A stretch of DNA of 64,000 nt from Porpolomopsis calyptriformis (Eukaryota; Basidiomycota; Agaricomycetes; Agaricales; Hygrophoraceae). Below the pieces are notes generated by a model, which saw nothing but the letters and a program-made list of their open reading frames with translations, was not told where the DNA came from and did no database searches. Position 1 is the stretch's first letter, and every line of letters starts with the position of its first letter. Made by a program: the position numbers and the translations under genes. The stretch is taken from assembly GCA_951640195.1 (NCBI GenBank), contig OX621164.1, positions 2,213,098 to 2,277,097 on the forward strand, given 5' to 3'. Positions 25,104-37,982 of this stretch are shown piece by piece.

Positions 25104-26919
25104 CTAGACGTCCACTCGTATTCGTTGTATGATAGGTATAATCCTTTCCCATTCCTCCATCGCCTTCATCGCAAGAGTCAGTCCGAGCCTTTGGATCACG
25201 GAAAATATACACACCGTCTTGTAGAATTCGATCTCTCCGTCGGCAAGATTTCCGAGCATTTCCTTCATCTCAGCTTCTTTTGCATGCTGAAATATGGCTT
25301 GTTCCCGGAGCGTTTCATCACTGAAAGCATCTGAGGTCTCATGGGCTGTCGTCACGGCGTCCTGCAGCTACAGGCAAAAGTTGGTTTGTTTGTCGTCCAA
25401 ACATCCATGTCGTCATCTTACCTCTTTAATCTTTACATCCAGCTTTTTCATCTTCTCCACCCTGCTCCTGTCATCATCTGCGCCGCGAAGTGCGTCCACC
25501 TTGTCTTTGAGGTATGCGCTGATCCCAAGCCCAGTGCTGCCTGCATGGCCGCTGATAATGGCGGCCAGTCTGTCTCTCTCGGTCGTGACGCCAGAGAGAT
25601 AATCAGACAGCTCCTCGAAATCCAGCTGCTTCTGGTCTCGTAGCTTGAGCACCGCACGATTCGCGTGCGAATAAGTTAGGAGGGAGTGAAGGTGCATAAG
25701 GAATGGATCTGTCGTCGTTTGTGTCTGGCGAAAAAGAATTAAAGGACAAGTGAAAGTCTAAGTGGCGAGACGACGTACGGTGTGTCGCAACAAGGCCGAG
25801 AATTCAAGTAATGTGTTTGAAAAGTGGTTCAAAGGGTCTGTGATCCCTGATTCCAAAAATCCAAGACCCTGAACGGCGACAGCCAAGTCATGATAATCGG
25901 CAGTGAGATCTTCACCAGATTCCGGATTGCCGTCTCATTCAGCCTCAGAGACTCGACCTACCATTAAAGGCGGAGAAACTCACCGCTGGTTCTCCCTCTT
26001 ACACGATTCCACAGGCGCTCTGAGAGGACGAGGGATTCTTCAAATTTGTCAACTCTTTCACGCATATCAAGAAATCGTTCATCTGGTTTGCGAACACGAG
26101 CGAATGCATTCAGAAGGGTGTCTGATAGATTATCCAAAAGTCCAGGAGAGGGTTCGGCGCCAGGAGGATGTGCCACATGCTGGTGCATATGAACATGCTG
26201 TTGAGGTTGTTGTTAGCGGCATTTTCTCGTGCAGGAAAAATGCCCACCCATTCAGTCGATTCGAAAAATGCCCGGACGAGAGTGCTTCGCTGTAATGTAG
26301 GATGTCGTGTGACGCGTTGTAGAAACCGGTGAAGACTAGAGCACAACACATAAGGATGGGATCGTGGAGAAGAAAGATGGCTCACTCAAGTCGCCGACGT
26401 TCCATAAATTCTGGACTGAATCTATCTCCCGTGATATATTCTACGGAAATTCGATAAATCAGAGAACGGGTGCAGGATATTCATACAGACCTAGTCGGTG
26501 TTTGTCTGGTAATGCGGCAACTACGCAAGCTGGGAAATCCCTTACTAGATGCTCCCGGAGGAAGACAAAATCCCGGAAGCGCCGACGAGCTGAAGGAATG
26601 GGTGTAGAAAAGATGGGCAAGTTGGTCTGATAGAGGCGTAAGCCACACAACACATTGTGCTCAAGTGAAGGCAAACCTTTGCGGTAACCAAGTATGATAC
26701 ATACGCATCTTTCGTCTCGGCCAATTCTTTGACAGGATCCTTGACAGAAGTTATGAGGTACCATTCCCATCTGGGGTCGTGGGGACCATGGCCCTCTTCG
26801 CTGCTCGCTGTGCTTTGCTTGAACCCAGGGCCTTTCGGATAGGATCCGGCATCGAGGCTAGGGGCAGAAGGAGATTCCCAGGTCACGCTGTCGAACACGT
26901 CTTCGTCGTCTCCTAACAT
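25104..26919 (-). CDS. SNX4: Sorting nexin 4 (Snx4/Atg24), PX-BAR protein
   Basis: Snx4 binds phosphatidylinositol 3-phosphate on endosomes and works in recycling and selective autophagy (family knowledge). The PX domain shows WEWYLITSVKDPVKEL, then SARRRFRDFVFLREHLVRDF with the lipid-binding RRF motif, a proline-rich loop, and a later exon giving GDRFSPEFMERRR. FLQRVTRHPTLQRS closes it. The rest is a helical BAR domain, including LYSFL-like and LKLRDQKQLDFEELSDYL segments and a coiled coil to EMLGNLADGEIEFYK. A final intron with donor GTGTGT leads to MEEWERIIPIIQRI and the stop at 25104. The ATG at 26919 gives MLGDDEDVFDSVTWES. A spliced upstream exon is possible. It shares a promoter of about 103 bp with the PTM1-like gene. 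Confidence 0.85.
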
Positions 26920-27022
26920 ACGTTCAGACAACGAAAAAGTAACGATTATGGTTTACGTATGACCCCCGCAGTGACAAAGGGCGTTGGACAACAAACCACA
27001 ACTTACGAGTCTGCACTCTGTC

Positions 27023-29446
27023 ATGGCGCTTGGCCGCTTATTTGGCCGATTTTGCTTCTTTCTATCGGTCTTAGCATATGCTACGGCCTACGAGGTTCCG
27101 TTGGATGACAAGAATTATTCACGTCAGATATGCTCGGGCATGTGGGGAGGCCAATCTGCCCATATTAATGGTTAGAATAGCCCATTCCACGCTTAGGGTG
27201 GTACTCACCTCAACGCCAGTCAGTTTCGACAGCACATCAAAGGGGCAGCTAGCCATGGTCATCTACGAATGGACAGACATGCGTTACCTTGGCAAAGTTA
27301 CCTCTACAGATGAAGCCTTGCCTGTAAGTCAATTAATAAATGACTGGCGCCTCTGTACCTAAAGCTCACACTATAGCAGAAAACTTATGTTTGCACGTCA
27401 AATGCCGTGACCGGTGGTTTTTGCACCACTAATGACCTAGGACGGTTCATCATTGATTTGCCTCAAGGGAAGTCCATCAACGATACAAGTTTTTGGTCAG
27501 CTCGAGTAGGTTTTCCTCCCGATCACCCTTCGGAATCTCAGAGTCCACGGTTCACCAACCGTGCGGCCGATCCTACACCTTCGGTTCACGAGATGTTTTC
27601 GCGATTTTGGTCTCGAGTCGTCAGAACACCATCAAAATCGCTTCGCGTTCGCCAAACAACTAGTTCTCCCCTCAATCCTAGTCCTAGTGGGATCTATTGG
27701 TACCAACAACCTATCCAATACAATGTTCGCAAAACTGGGTATTACTGCGTGGGTTAGTGACGTGTCTTCCCCGTCACATAATTCACAGTTAATTGATGGG
27801 ATCTTGTTCAGTGATCGTGCCTGTTACCGTTCTAGTATCCCCGTCAGCCCCAACCGATGTTCCTTTCCACCCACCCTATAATGGTCTTGTTCTGTTCCGG
27901 AATACCTTCGACGGCAAACTCCCAGCGACGGACTATCCGAAAGTCAATGTACGAATTTTTCATTTTATGAACCTGACACTTTCTGATGACCTGGCTAAGT
28001 TTTATTTTGCCATGTCACTACTCTATCTCGCATTCGCTTGTGCGTGGGCATGGATCTGCTACAAACATCAACACGACCTTCTTCCTATACAAGTACGCGT
28101 GGTCCCTACATTTTCTTTCCCAGATACCTGGTTAACGCTATTGTTCAAGTATTACCTCTCGAGTCTAGTGGGGTTGTTGGTCATTGAGATGGTGGCCAGC
28201 TGGGGTAAAATAATTCCTTCGACCTTGCTTATTCTTCATCTGAACATTTTGGTGCCAAATAGGTTACTATCGGTATCTCAATGCACACGGCAAGAGCACT
28301 GCGTCAACTGTATTCTTGTTTGTTGGTAAGACCAATGAGTCCAATTCCTTCCGCGGTCACTTACATACCACTTGTTATTATAGTCGCGATCTTGGACGCG
28401 GGCAGGAATGCACTGTCCTTTTTTATGTTGCTGGTCGTATCTCTGGGTCTCAGCGTTGTCCGCGAATCGCTTGGGCGCACCATGCTCAAGTGCCAGGTCC
28501 TTGCGATCGCCCACTTCATTTTTGGAGGTGGGAATCCATCTTCTCTTTATCTTTCCATCATGCAAACATCAGATAACTAGTACTATACGCCGTGGGCATC
28601 GTGGAACTTGAGCTAGAATCAACTTCTGCTCTGGTCCTTTTGTTGTTCGTGATACCGTTAGCTTTCACGCTTAGCGGCTTCCTTCTGTGGATCCTGTATT
28701 CCCTAAACGGTGTGTAACCTCCGGTTCGGGTGAAACTGGTACTTGGGCTGACGCCTCAACCTTTAAAGGGACCATCTCCCAGCTTCGTGCCCGCAAACAA
28801 CGTTACAAGCTTGCGATGTTTGAACGGCTCTATCGAATTCTCTTATTCGCAGTGTTGGTCGTATTCATCTTTTTCGTTGTCTCCTCATTCCAGTTCTCTG
28901 GTCGTTTAGCTGAGGGTATGTTGTTTTCTCAGGATATTTATATAGACAAATTTGACAACACTGACTTTTAAGATTATGCGGCAAAATCTTGGCGGTTGCG
29001 ATGGTGGCTGCTTGATGGCTGGCTTGCCCTCCTTTATCTTTTCGCTTTTGGAGCCATTGCATTCTTGTGGCGTCCTTCTGCAAACAACAGAAGATAAGTT
29101 TAACTCCATCTTTCAGATCTATTGCGTCCTATTTATCTTCGTGGCATCTACATTAGCGATGTCAGATGAAATTGCCCAAGATGAAGAGGATGCTGAGGAC
29201 TATGACACAGAAGCTCTAGAGCTTCGAACAAGGGCTATGGATGACGACGACGATGCTACGCTGGTGGGCCGACGGGGACCCGACACTATATCAGAACATG
29301 TTGTCTTCGAGATTGGGGATGAGGATGCAGGAAGTGACGATGACGAGTCATCCACAAAAAAGCATCGTAGGAGGTCATCACTAGAAGGCGCACCAGAAGA
29401 TCGAGAAGGATTGATGGGAGCGCAAGAAAGGGATAGGAATGACTAG
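27023..29446 (+). CDS. PTM1: PTM1/GPR107-like seven-helix membrane protein
   Basis: These lung-seven-transmembrane family proteins reside in the Golgi or endosomes (family knowledge; molecular activity not settled). ATG 27023 gives a signal peptide (RLFGRFCFFLSVLAYATAYE). A lumenal domain follows with CSGMWGGQSAHING, IYEWTDMRYLGKV and a cysteine-containing exon (YVCTSNAVTGGFCTTNDLG). The membrane part includes FYFAMSLLYLAFACAWAWIC, YYLSSLVGLLVIEMVASWG, AILDAGRNALSFFMLLVVSL and FERLYRILLFAVLVVFIFFV. A final WWLLDGWLALLYLFAFGAIA span precedes an acidic cytoplasmic tail ending in TAG at 29444-29446. Many introns interrupt it. Domain order and length fit the family. Confidence 0.87.
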
Positions 29447-29710
29447 GTGCCATTTGCCATCACATGTCTAGCTATAATGTACAACATGCATGCAAAAAAT
29501 GGACTAGCCATTGACACCCCTGAGGCTAGTCTCGTATGCAGTCGGCAGCCATTTTTCAAGGGTTGAGCTCAACAAATCTGGTACTCGTACAAAGATCGTA
29601 CTCTAAGACTCTGCTTGCACCTCCCTACGTGATAGTCGTATTACAAGCCATTTTTTAGGCCTCAGCACACCAGCACGGCATACCCGTACAGTACTGCGGT
29701 TTAGCCCAGC

Positions 29711-30810
29711 TATATCGCTCTCAGCAACTTGTCCATGATGAGCATAGCGCCACCCGCATAGGACCCCTGCAGTCATCTCAGCCATTTCAATCGTAGAACA
29801 ACAAAGTCTCACCCCAAACAAAACCGTGTGGTTCAAGTAATGGAACAACTGATACAGATCTCCTCGGAGTTCGTGTTCATGGACGGGCTCAGTTTTTGGA
29901 TGACAGGCTTCGTATGTAGTGTAAAACGTTTGGGGAATGCCTCCGAACATGCGAGCGATAGCTAGACTGCAACAAATCAGACATCATGCAGTCTAATGAT
30001 ACATGTAACTTTCTCAGCTTCATTGTGTCCGTAGTACGATGCAGGGTCGAAAATCACTGGTTCACCAGTTGATTTATCCGTTCCGGTGTTTCCACTCTGC
30101 AAAGTCTCATCAGACTGGCTGATTTCAGCCCGAGAAAATAGCTCACCCATAAATCCCCATGCAAAAGGACAGGTTGAACATTCAATGAACCCAGGAGCCG
30201 AGGGATGACTCTTGAACCAGCATCAATTTAAAGACTATTCTCCAGATCGGTGAATGGAAACTCACAGCTTTCGCACCTCGTCACCTTTCCTGCACAACTC
30301 CGGAAACCCTTTCTTCGTAAGTTGGGTTAATAAATCCTTGATCATCGAGTCATAGCATTGCTCCCATGTTTCGAACCAGCCATTCTCCAACCTCGTCGCG
30401 CCGCAATAGGTCGGCATACCAAACCCAAACCCATTCGTACTCTTGTGTGCGTGCAATTCTGTCGCCAATCTCCTTCCCAATACCTTGGCTGCCTCATTTG
30501 TGAGGGCCGTTAGTTCTTTATACTCGGATAGAAAGTACGGTCGGCCTGGATTTTCAGAAGAAGTCTCATTCCCTGCGTCGTCTGTCAAACCAAATGCTAA
30601 CACGCGCGGGGCTAAGCCTGGAGCGGCGATTGCCATTGCTTTGAGAGACTCTGCCTCCCCTCTGTATTGCTCTTTCTCTCCACGGGAGCCCACTTTTCCG
30701 AAATATTGCTTCCCCCCTGATGAGATGATGGAAGGCAGACTTGCTTCGAAGTGGGCATCCGGCTCAAGTCGTTGGAGATGTTGCAACAAAATTGAAGGAA
30801 TATTGGACAT
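29711..30810 (-). CDS. Fructosamine/ketosamine-3-kinase family protein
   Basis: Fructosamine-3-kinases phosphorylate sugar adducts on glycated proteins so that they fall off (family knowledge). From ATG 30810 the N-lobe has KQYFGKVGSRGEKEQYRGEA, including the Lys and Glu of the ATP site, then PRVLAFGL and YFLSEYKEL. The C-lobe has LGRRLATELHAHKS and GFGFGMPTYCGATRLENGWF. After splicing it gives PVLLHGDLWSGN, the kinase catalytic motif, and PVIFDPASYYGHNEAE, the metal-binding Asp. LFHYLNHTVLFG, an intron and GSYAGGAMLIMDKLLRAI finish the protein, with TAG at 29711. The frame is open upstream to another ATG at 30957. The extra 49 residues are Arg-rich and could be a mitochondrial presequence. 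Confidence 0.88.
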
Positions 30811-31188
30811 GGTGGTGAATCTGTCGGCGATTGCCGAGCAAACATGATGAAATCGTCTTTGCTCCAATGCGAATGAGAAAGACGGAAACGTAGTTCTATA
30901 CGCTCTAATTGAGTGACGGCCAAAGCGATGAGTGCGACTGAAAAACACGGACACCATGCAGTGGTTTGAAATGAAAATATGGTTGTGCTAAATTACTTGG
31001 TGCTTACCGTGATCGTCTGTACAGTACCTGCTTGTAATGCAACAGTGTTGTGATCCATGCGAAATACGATGTGTCGAACGAGAGATGTAACTGCAAGTGG
31101 GGGAATGTCTATCTATTCTATATACTTGGGACAAGCCTAAGAATGGATCATCAATACCAAAAGACACGTCTAGCACCAATACTACCAC

Positions 31189-33461
31189 TCACCAACCGTA
31201 TTTTACCAAGTCATCAACATTCACAAACGCAGTAGAGGCCAATTCTCGAGCTTCTATATATACCCAGACCTACACAAAAAGTCAATATTAACCCCCTAGA
31301 ACACAGAGTAAACGACCGCTGACTGACCTTGAGCAATGCACCGAAATGTCCTGATGGCATTTGCGAAATGGGCTCCTGCGCTGCCATTTGCCTCCCAAGC
31401 TGCCTTAAAATTGGTAATGCACTCTTGAATAAATCTAGGGTAGGATCCAGCTGTCTCCCAATTCCCTCCAAGAGCAGTATCGAGATGACTGTGTTGATAA
31501 AGTCACCCTCCATCTTGACGTGGTGCATACGCACTGCCTTCAGCACCTCCGTCAGAATGTCGGAGATCCTGATCTGTCCCAAGGAGAAAGTTTTGCGTTT
31601 GATGCTGAGCACGATGTGTTGCATCTTGAGCGCAAACGTCTCAGTTTCAATGGCCAGTTCAGGCGTACGACATCGCTCCACCATTAGCTGTCCAGTGCGG
31701 TAGCCGTCAAATTGGGCGACGGCGTGAAAAAGGTCAAGAAAGTTCTGACGATTTTTGGCGTTAAGGGTAGTTGTAAGGCCGGCGTCGACGAAAACGATTT
31801 CAGGGACATAGCCCCTTTCCGACAAAGAGGTAAGTTCAGCACACCAGGATGAGGGAGAGTGGACGAGAGTACGGAGGTGGTTAACGATACGGTCCGAGTC
31901 AGAATGGTCCGCGAGTGGCAGTTCAGAGGAGGCATCGGGTTGGAAGATGGAGGTCAAAAGGTTTTGGAGCAGGAGTTTCGTCGATTGAGGCCTAATGAAC
32001 TTGATCATTATATTACCTGGGTGCAGGTCAGAGTGGACAAAGTTGTCGAGAAGGAGCATGTTCTTCAAGTATCGGTAAGCTTGAGAAGTTGAGAGAGGGG
32101 TAAGCTTACCAGGAACGCATCCAGTCCAATGGTCGCCACCTGATCATCATAAGGCCCACCACCATTTTTCAAAAACAGTTCTAGAGGCAACGCATTCTCG
32201 TACTCTTCCACCAACAGATTTTTTGTTGACCATGACTTGAGGGGCCTGGGGAACGTTACCGGTACCTTTCTATGCGCAAAATTCCGCTCAAACATTAACA
32301 GATTCTCCGCCTCATTACGCAAGTCCAGTTGCCGAGACATCATCTGTCCAAACACCGCAACCTCTTCCGGCAGAGATAGCCACTGCATGCCCGGGAACAG
32401 TGAGATGAAGTGTGCGAAGAACGTCATGATGGAGAGATCGCGTGATATAAGTTTAGAGACGCGTGGATGGAGGACTTTGATGGCGACACAAGCCGTTGGG
32501 ACAGATGGAAGTGGATGTTGGAGGATGGCAGGGGCGATAACAGCCGCAGGAGTAGTTTTTTGACGTTTAGGACCAAGATAGGATGGGGGAATGAGATCTT
32601 GTTTGAGTGTGGCTCTGTACACCTAAAGTAGGTGGATGGGTTTATATGTTGAATGTGCAAGGTAACTAGCTCACCTGAGCGATAGCTCCAGTTCCAATGG
32701 GGGTTTCATCGAATTCCTCAAAGACTTGATTGAATGGCATTTGGAACACACTCTCGATTATTTGTTTTGTATGCTTAAAATCGTGTGATTTGCCTCTGGA
32801 GTGTAAAGAACCCAAGCGTTCACACAGTAGTGCGGGGAAGAGGTCAGCGCGTGATCCTGCCCATTGGGCCAACTAGATAAGATTAGCCCCTGGCAAATTA
32901 TAGACAGTTCGGTATATGCACCTTGATGAAAGTGGGACCTGCCGTTGCCATTCTACTAACGAGGAGATTATACCACCAAACTGCGCCCCACCGGTCCCAG
33001 CCATATTCCTTCGCTGGCTTTCCCACTAGCAACATCGGGCTGGATATAATGAGAGGCATAAATAGAATAAACAGGTAGACGAATCTGGTGGCGGTCAGGA
33101 TGGGTTCCCATACGCTGTCTTGAAGGAGGGAGACGACTCGGGAAAGTAGGCGCCGGTCGGGTTCTGCGGGGGAAAGGATAGTTGGGCGAGTTATGGGTGA
33201 AGTGTCTGCTGGACATGGGATTACGGCTGGAGAGGCAAAGATGGTGGATGAAAGTGATTTGGTTGGTGGGGCAAGGTACAGTGCGAGACCGCCTGCAAAA
33301 GGGATGAGCCATATGATTTTTCGTCTGGAGGGGACTCTGGTAATCGGTGAATGATGGAAGAACGATGAGAAGTAGAGGTGGCGTATTCTAGACTGTGTCT
33401 GGAATGAGCCGGTAGAGAATCTCGAGCTCAGCCGTTGTAAGCTGAGACCACGAATAGCCAT
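31189..33461 (-). CDS. CQD1: ABC1/UbiB-family mitochondrial kinase-like protein (YPL109C/Cqd1, ADCK2 type)
   Basis: Yeast Cqd1 (YPL109C) acts in mitochondria on coenzyme Q distribution (family knowledge). The N-terminus is Arg/Ser-rich with no acids, as in a presequence. Hydrophobic segments follow (IIWLIPFAGGLALYL, FVYLFILFMPLIIS). GPTFIK, an intron, then LAQWAGSRADLFP is the family's KxGQ region, here with Ala for Gly. GTGAIAQVYRATL is the Ala-rich loop, CVAIKVLHP holds the ATP-site Lys, NLLVEEY follows, VHSDLHPGNIM is the catalytic segment and IVFVDAGLTTTL the metal site. The C-terminal exon VWVYIEARELAST ends in TGA at 31189. YPL109C lies near the MAT-A locus in many Agaricomycetes, and here it is about 7 kb from HD2. 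Confidence 0.88.
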
Positions 33462-33756
33462 GAGAAGGTAACGAGAAAGCTGGGGATCAGCCTAGAATCA
33501 TTTCGAGGTCGAGGTCGATGCCATGAACGATGGCGGCGCTTGCTGTTCGCTCGGTCACGTCATGGAGGATCGGTGTTTGTAACCGGGAATTCAACATAAA
33601 CTCGAACATTGACGGTCAACCTAACCTCACCGTCGTATTAGCCAACAGATCGTTTAACCAGAATCAACGTCGACGACAACCCATCAAAAATTCTCATGTT
33701 TGACTCGCAAAGGTCGACCCTCATCGAATTTCTTTAGTTCTTCAAGTTAATCTCTC

Positions 33757-36700
33757 ATGGCCTTACCCTATGCCTTCGTCACTCTCATAACATCTGATTC
33801 TTACCTTCCTGGCGCACTCGCACAAGCCGCTGCTCTCAAAGACGTCCATCCTTCTCCACCCGTTTACCCGGAAGTTCACTTTCAAACCGTCTGTTTGGTC
33901 ACCCCTGAATATGTTGATGTATCCACTATCAAGTTTTTGAGAGGAGCTTTCGACGTCGTCATCGGTGTGGAAATAATCGCGTCGGATGACGATAACAAAT
34001 TGAAACTACTTGGTATGTCTTCGCTCTGTCTCGTCGCCGGGGCTCTAGAAAAGGTCGTTACGCGTCAAGCCTCTGCCAGATCGGGCAAAAAACCGCGCAT
34101 GCATGCTTAGGAGATTGAGTAACCGTGGCACGCGCTGGCATATAAACAGCGCCCCTCGGGACGATCAATTCCATCCTCTGTACCACTCACTCTTTATCCT
34201 TGATTCTGACTGCGATAATTTGTTTCTTGAAAGGTCGACCCGACTTGGACACAGTCCTCACAAAATTGCATGTATTTCGCTTGACCCAATACTCAAAAAT
34301 TATCTTTCTCGACGCCGATGTCCTCCCCATTCGACCCCTTTCTCATTTATTCACTCTACCGCACGAATTTTCTGCTGTACCAGATGTAGGTTGGCCCGAT
34401 ATATTCAATTCTGGCGTTATGGTCTTGGCTCCCGGCCAGGACAAGTTTGATGCTCTGAGCACGCTGTTAAAGAGCAAAGGGAGCTGGGATGGAGGTGATC
34501 AAGGAATTCTCAACGAGTGGAGAGCGGATAATTGGAATAGGCTCAGTTTCACGTATAACACAACCCCAACGGCCGCTTATACGTTCGTATCTGCTCCTCC
34601 CATTTGATATATATTCAATTATCTTTTTTTCCAACAGCTATGCCCCAGCCTACGAAAGGTACGGGTCAGATATTTCCGCCGTCCACTTTATCGGCCCAAA
34701 TAAACCGTGGGATACCCTCTCGTATCGTCCACCTGGATCCGCTAGCGAAGGCGATGCCTCTGATCAATACCGTGCTTATGACTACGATTCCCTCGTCGAT
34801 CGATGGTACGCGGTCTATGACCGCCATTATCGATCGCAGACTTTTCCACCAAAGGCCGAGTTCGAAGTACGAAAATTTACATCCGCTTGGGATGAAGGAC
34901 CTGGCGTGGGCGCAAGCCTCCCTCCGTCCACCATGCCTGTTGGTACTGCATTGGGTCTCGACGATTTGAAGCGAATCGCCGTGGAAGGGATGGGTGCCTC
35001 CGGTGCTTCGGTTATAGTGAATAGCCGGCCTGAAGGCGAAGGCGAATACCAAAGTATGCCTTTGGATGGCCGTGTTGATCTGATGCGGCCGAAGAAAGAA
35101 GAGGAAGTGCCGCAACAAGTCAAAGTAGAAGAGCAGCCATCGACTCCGCCAGTTAAGGAAATAATGGTTGCTGAAGAGTCTTCTACGCGTTGGGAGACTC
35201 TTCCCACTCCTGCACCGAATGAAATACCCTCTGCTCCGCACATCCGACTGCTTTCGCTTCCACCATCGATGCCCCCTACTCCTACCCCAGATCCGTCACA
35301 TCATCAAAAGCAAACCGTGGAGCATGATACTCATCATGAGGAGCCCCACCAGCACCCAGAGCCACAACACGACCATCGACCAGAGCCGCTTCGCCTCCCT
35401 TCGCCTCCGTTACTTTCCTGGAACCCTGCGGTTGAGCCTCCACCCAAGACGACCCCGCCAGTATCTACATTCCCAACCAATACCTACTTCCCGAACGCCT
35501 GGGACCATGCCCCAAGTGACATTCACCATGAAGGACACCCATCGCATTCTCCCTCGGCTTCTGCGGGCTTTTTTCACCCACCACCTCCGCCTGATATACC
35601 AGATACATTGCTTCGCCAAGGACACTACCGCAAAGTCACCGGCGAAGAGTTGGGAGTTACGCCCAGCCCGGATCGGACCAAAGTAAAGCGCGTTTTTCCC
35701 TGGGAGGAACAACCGCGCCATTTACCAGAACGTGTATTCCCCCCGTCGGACTCTGACTCACCGCCTCCCGGCAGGTTTCTAACTTCCATCAGCCCAAGAC
35801 ATCCTACACTGGGTACCCCTGAAAAACAGACATTACAGCTCCACTCAACGCCGTCTCCGCTCTCCGGCTTACCCTCGGCGTTGAATTATGCTAATGCGTG
35901 GGATGCAGTCCCGAGTATACAAAAGTACGCAAATTGGCTCTCACGTACGCCACCGATGCCTCCTGCATTGCTGGCACCGGCGTTTGACGTGAGGCACCGG
36001 AAGAGCAAGGTTGACACGTTCAGAAGTTGGAATGAACAGCTGGAGGGAAATAGTCGGGATGGGGACGACGAGGATAGCGCCGAAGATGAAGAAAGGAGTG
36101 AGGATAATGAGGGGACCTTGCAAAACTCCCAGTGGACGGACGGTAGCCGGAGCGGAAAGGGGAGGAGGTCTGTGTCATCGAGGTCCCCGGCGCGGAAGAA
36201 GAAATATGTTTCCGTTGGGGTTCAAACTATCCTTCGAGAGATGAAGGATCAAGCCGTTCAGGTTGCTACGAGCCTACCCCGGACTCTAGCACCGCTTCGC
36301 TCGAGTGCGAGCATCAGACGTTCCTGGCCACCGGCTAGTTCTGCCGCCCCATTGCAGCCTGTCCTCGCACAGGACGTGGCCCCTAGATTTGATTCAAAGG
36401 CCACCACTTCCTCTGCATCCGCAACGGTGACGAAACCCGTGACCCGTCCTGCCTTTTCTGATACACGATTTTCGCAACTGGTCCACCCCACTTCTCCCGA
36501 CCGATCGTCTGGCGTCCTTACGTATGCTACACAAACCATGACCCCCCCACAGGCGATGGTGCAGACGCTCTCGCCTCCGTCTGGTGTCTTCACGACGGAG
36601 ACTGGATCTCCGCTGTCGTCTGTCGGCCCTCTCTCCCCTCCTGAAGGCCATTCCGTTGTTCTACCCACGAGGAAGGCAGGACGTGTATGGGACCCTACGC

Positions 36701-36795
36701 GAGAAGTCGAAGTGTTCAAGCGCGATTCTGAAGAAGTGCGGGCGCGTTTTGCTAAGATGAGGTCTTGGGAAGACGACACTCATTCCGGATCCTGA
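33757..36795 (+). CDS. GLGEN: Glycogenin-like GT8 glycosyltransferase with long disordered C-terminus
   Basis: Glycogenin glucosylates itself to prime glycogen synthesis (family knowledge). Exon 1 gives YAFVTLITSDSYLPGALAQA and VCLVTPEYVD. An intron with donor GTATGT leads to RPDLDTVLTKLHVFRLTQY, then KIIFLDADVLPIRP with the DxD metal motif. PDIFNSGVMVLAP and GGDQGILNEW are substrate-site blocks, followed by HFIGPNKPW, the last GT8 motif. The remaining 600 or so residues, in one exon, are rich in Pro, Ser, His and charged residues. They contain repeated NAWD-type motifs (YFPNAWDHAP, NYANAWDAVP) and a helical end (RVWDPTREVEVFKRDSEEVR). Such tails in fungal glycogenins may bind glycogen synthase (inference). 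Glycogenin is a known MAT-A neighbour in Agaricomycetes. Confidence 0.9.
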
Positions 36796-37053
36796 TGATG
36801 GCCTTTCTTTCCCGTCGTGTTTTTCTTGGCCGGAAATCCGTCCGTTCCGAGAATTGTTTCTGAGCATTATGATTCTTGTTCGAAAACCTATGTATTCCTC
36901 AGTGTGCAACACGTCTTTGATACCGCCGAATCAGCGTTATCATGTCGTCACTGTGGATTCCGTGACGTCATCTGACCATAATTTTTGAGCACTATAAAAC
37001 GAGCCAATCTCGCATCCAACTACTCCGATAATACTTAATCATCGACCACAACC

Positions 37054-37824
37054 ATGTCCGACAACTTTGGCGACGAAACAACCTAGTGAGTATGTTCTGG
37101 GTTCATCGTGGATGAATTTGCTCACACCGTGGGCTGAACTTGTAGCTTCCAGAGCGACAATCAAGCCCAACCGACGGATCTATCGGGCTCTACGACAGAG
37201 GGCCTCAGGCAGACTGGGAAGCAAGCAGTAGGCGGTGTAAGTTGGCTCGAGTTGACATCGTCCTTGCGATGCAACTAAGATCGTCCCTCAGCTTCAAGAA
37301 AGTGACCCGAACGTTGGGTTCGATCAAACTCAACAGAAACTGAAGGAAATGACTGACACTGCCGTCGCCGAGGGAGAGCAAAGTGTGGAGGAAGCCAAGG
37401 CCGCAGGTGCTTCCTATCTTGAACAGGCGAAATCCATGACCGGAAGTGCATCAGGAGCCGCTGAAGTGAGTTGCACTCTATTACTCGCTGTTGTTGAGAA
37501 CGGATACCACCGTCCGACTCCCAGGATTATGTTCCGGAAAGTAGTTCGGGACAACCGTTGTCCACTGGTGCGGGCGAAGAGGCAGGCGCAAAAACATCGT
37601 CCCATCACAGTGCCCTCGAAACCGGTAAGGGCTATCTATCCTCGGCGCACGCTAGGGTGCACCCTCATGTCGAACACGCTCGTGAAGCGATTCAGCCGCA
37701 TATTGATCGAGCCAAGGCAGCAGCCCATGAGTATCTTGGTAGGAAGGAGAAAACACAGACAGGCTCTGCGACCGAAGGGTCAGTTCCGGGCGAGTCACTC
37801 GAGGACAATCCGGATGAAATCTAG
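37054..37824 (+). CDS. Small hydrophilic protein of unknown function
   Basis: Not recognised. ATG 37054 gives MSDNFGDETT with a codon split by a GTGAGT intron. Exons giving a Gln/Thr-rich segment, LQESDPNVGFDQTQQKLKEM and a helical SVEEAKAAGASYLEQAKSM follow. The last exon (acceptor CTCCCAG near 37526) gives DYVPESSSGQP, then a His/Ala-rich amphipathic part (YLSSAHARVHPHVEHAREAI) and an acidic end, with TAG at 37822-37824. The Ala/Lys/Glu-rich, hydrophilic composition resembles stress or LEA-like proteins, but this is weak evidence. A TATAAA box lies about 60 bp upstream of the ATG (near 36995), followed by a short leader, which suggests strong expression. Confidence 0.72.
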
Positions 37825-37982
37825 GATGAGTCGCGGCAGTCTGAAGTATTTTTGAATGAACTGTGATAATATAGGAACGCTGAACGAAGTAGCCGTAAAT
37901 GTTTATGTAATTCCAATCAGGACAAATTTGATTTGATAAAGGGGCGATTGGAGCCATCGGATTATCTTCTCGTACATCTTCA

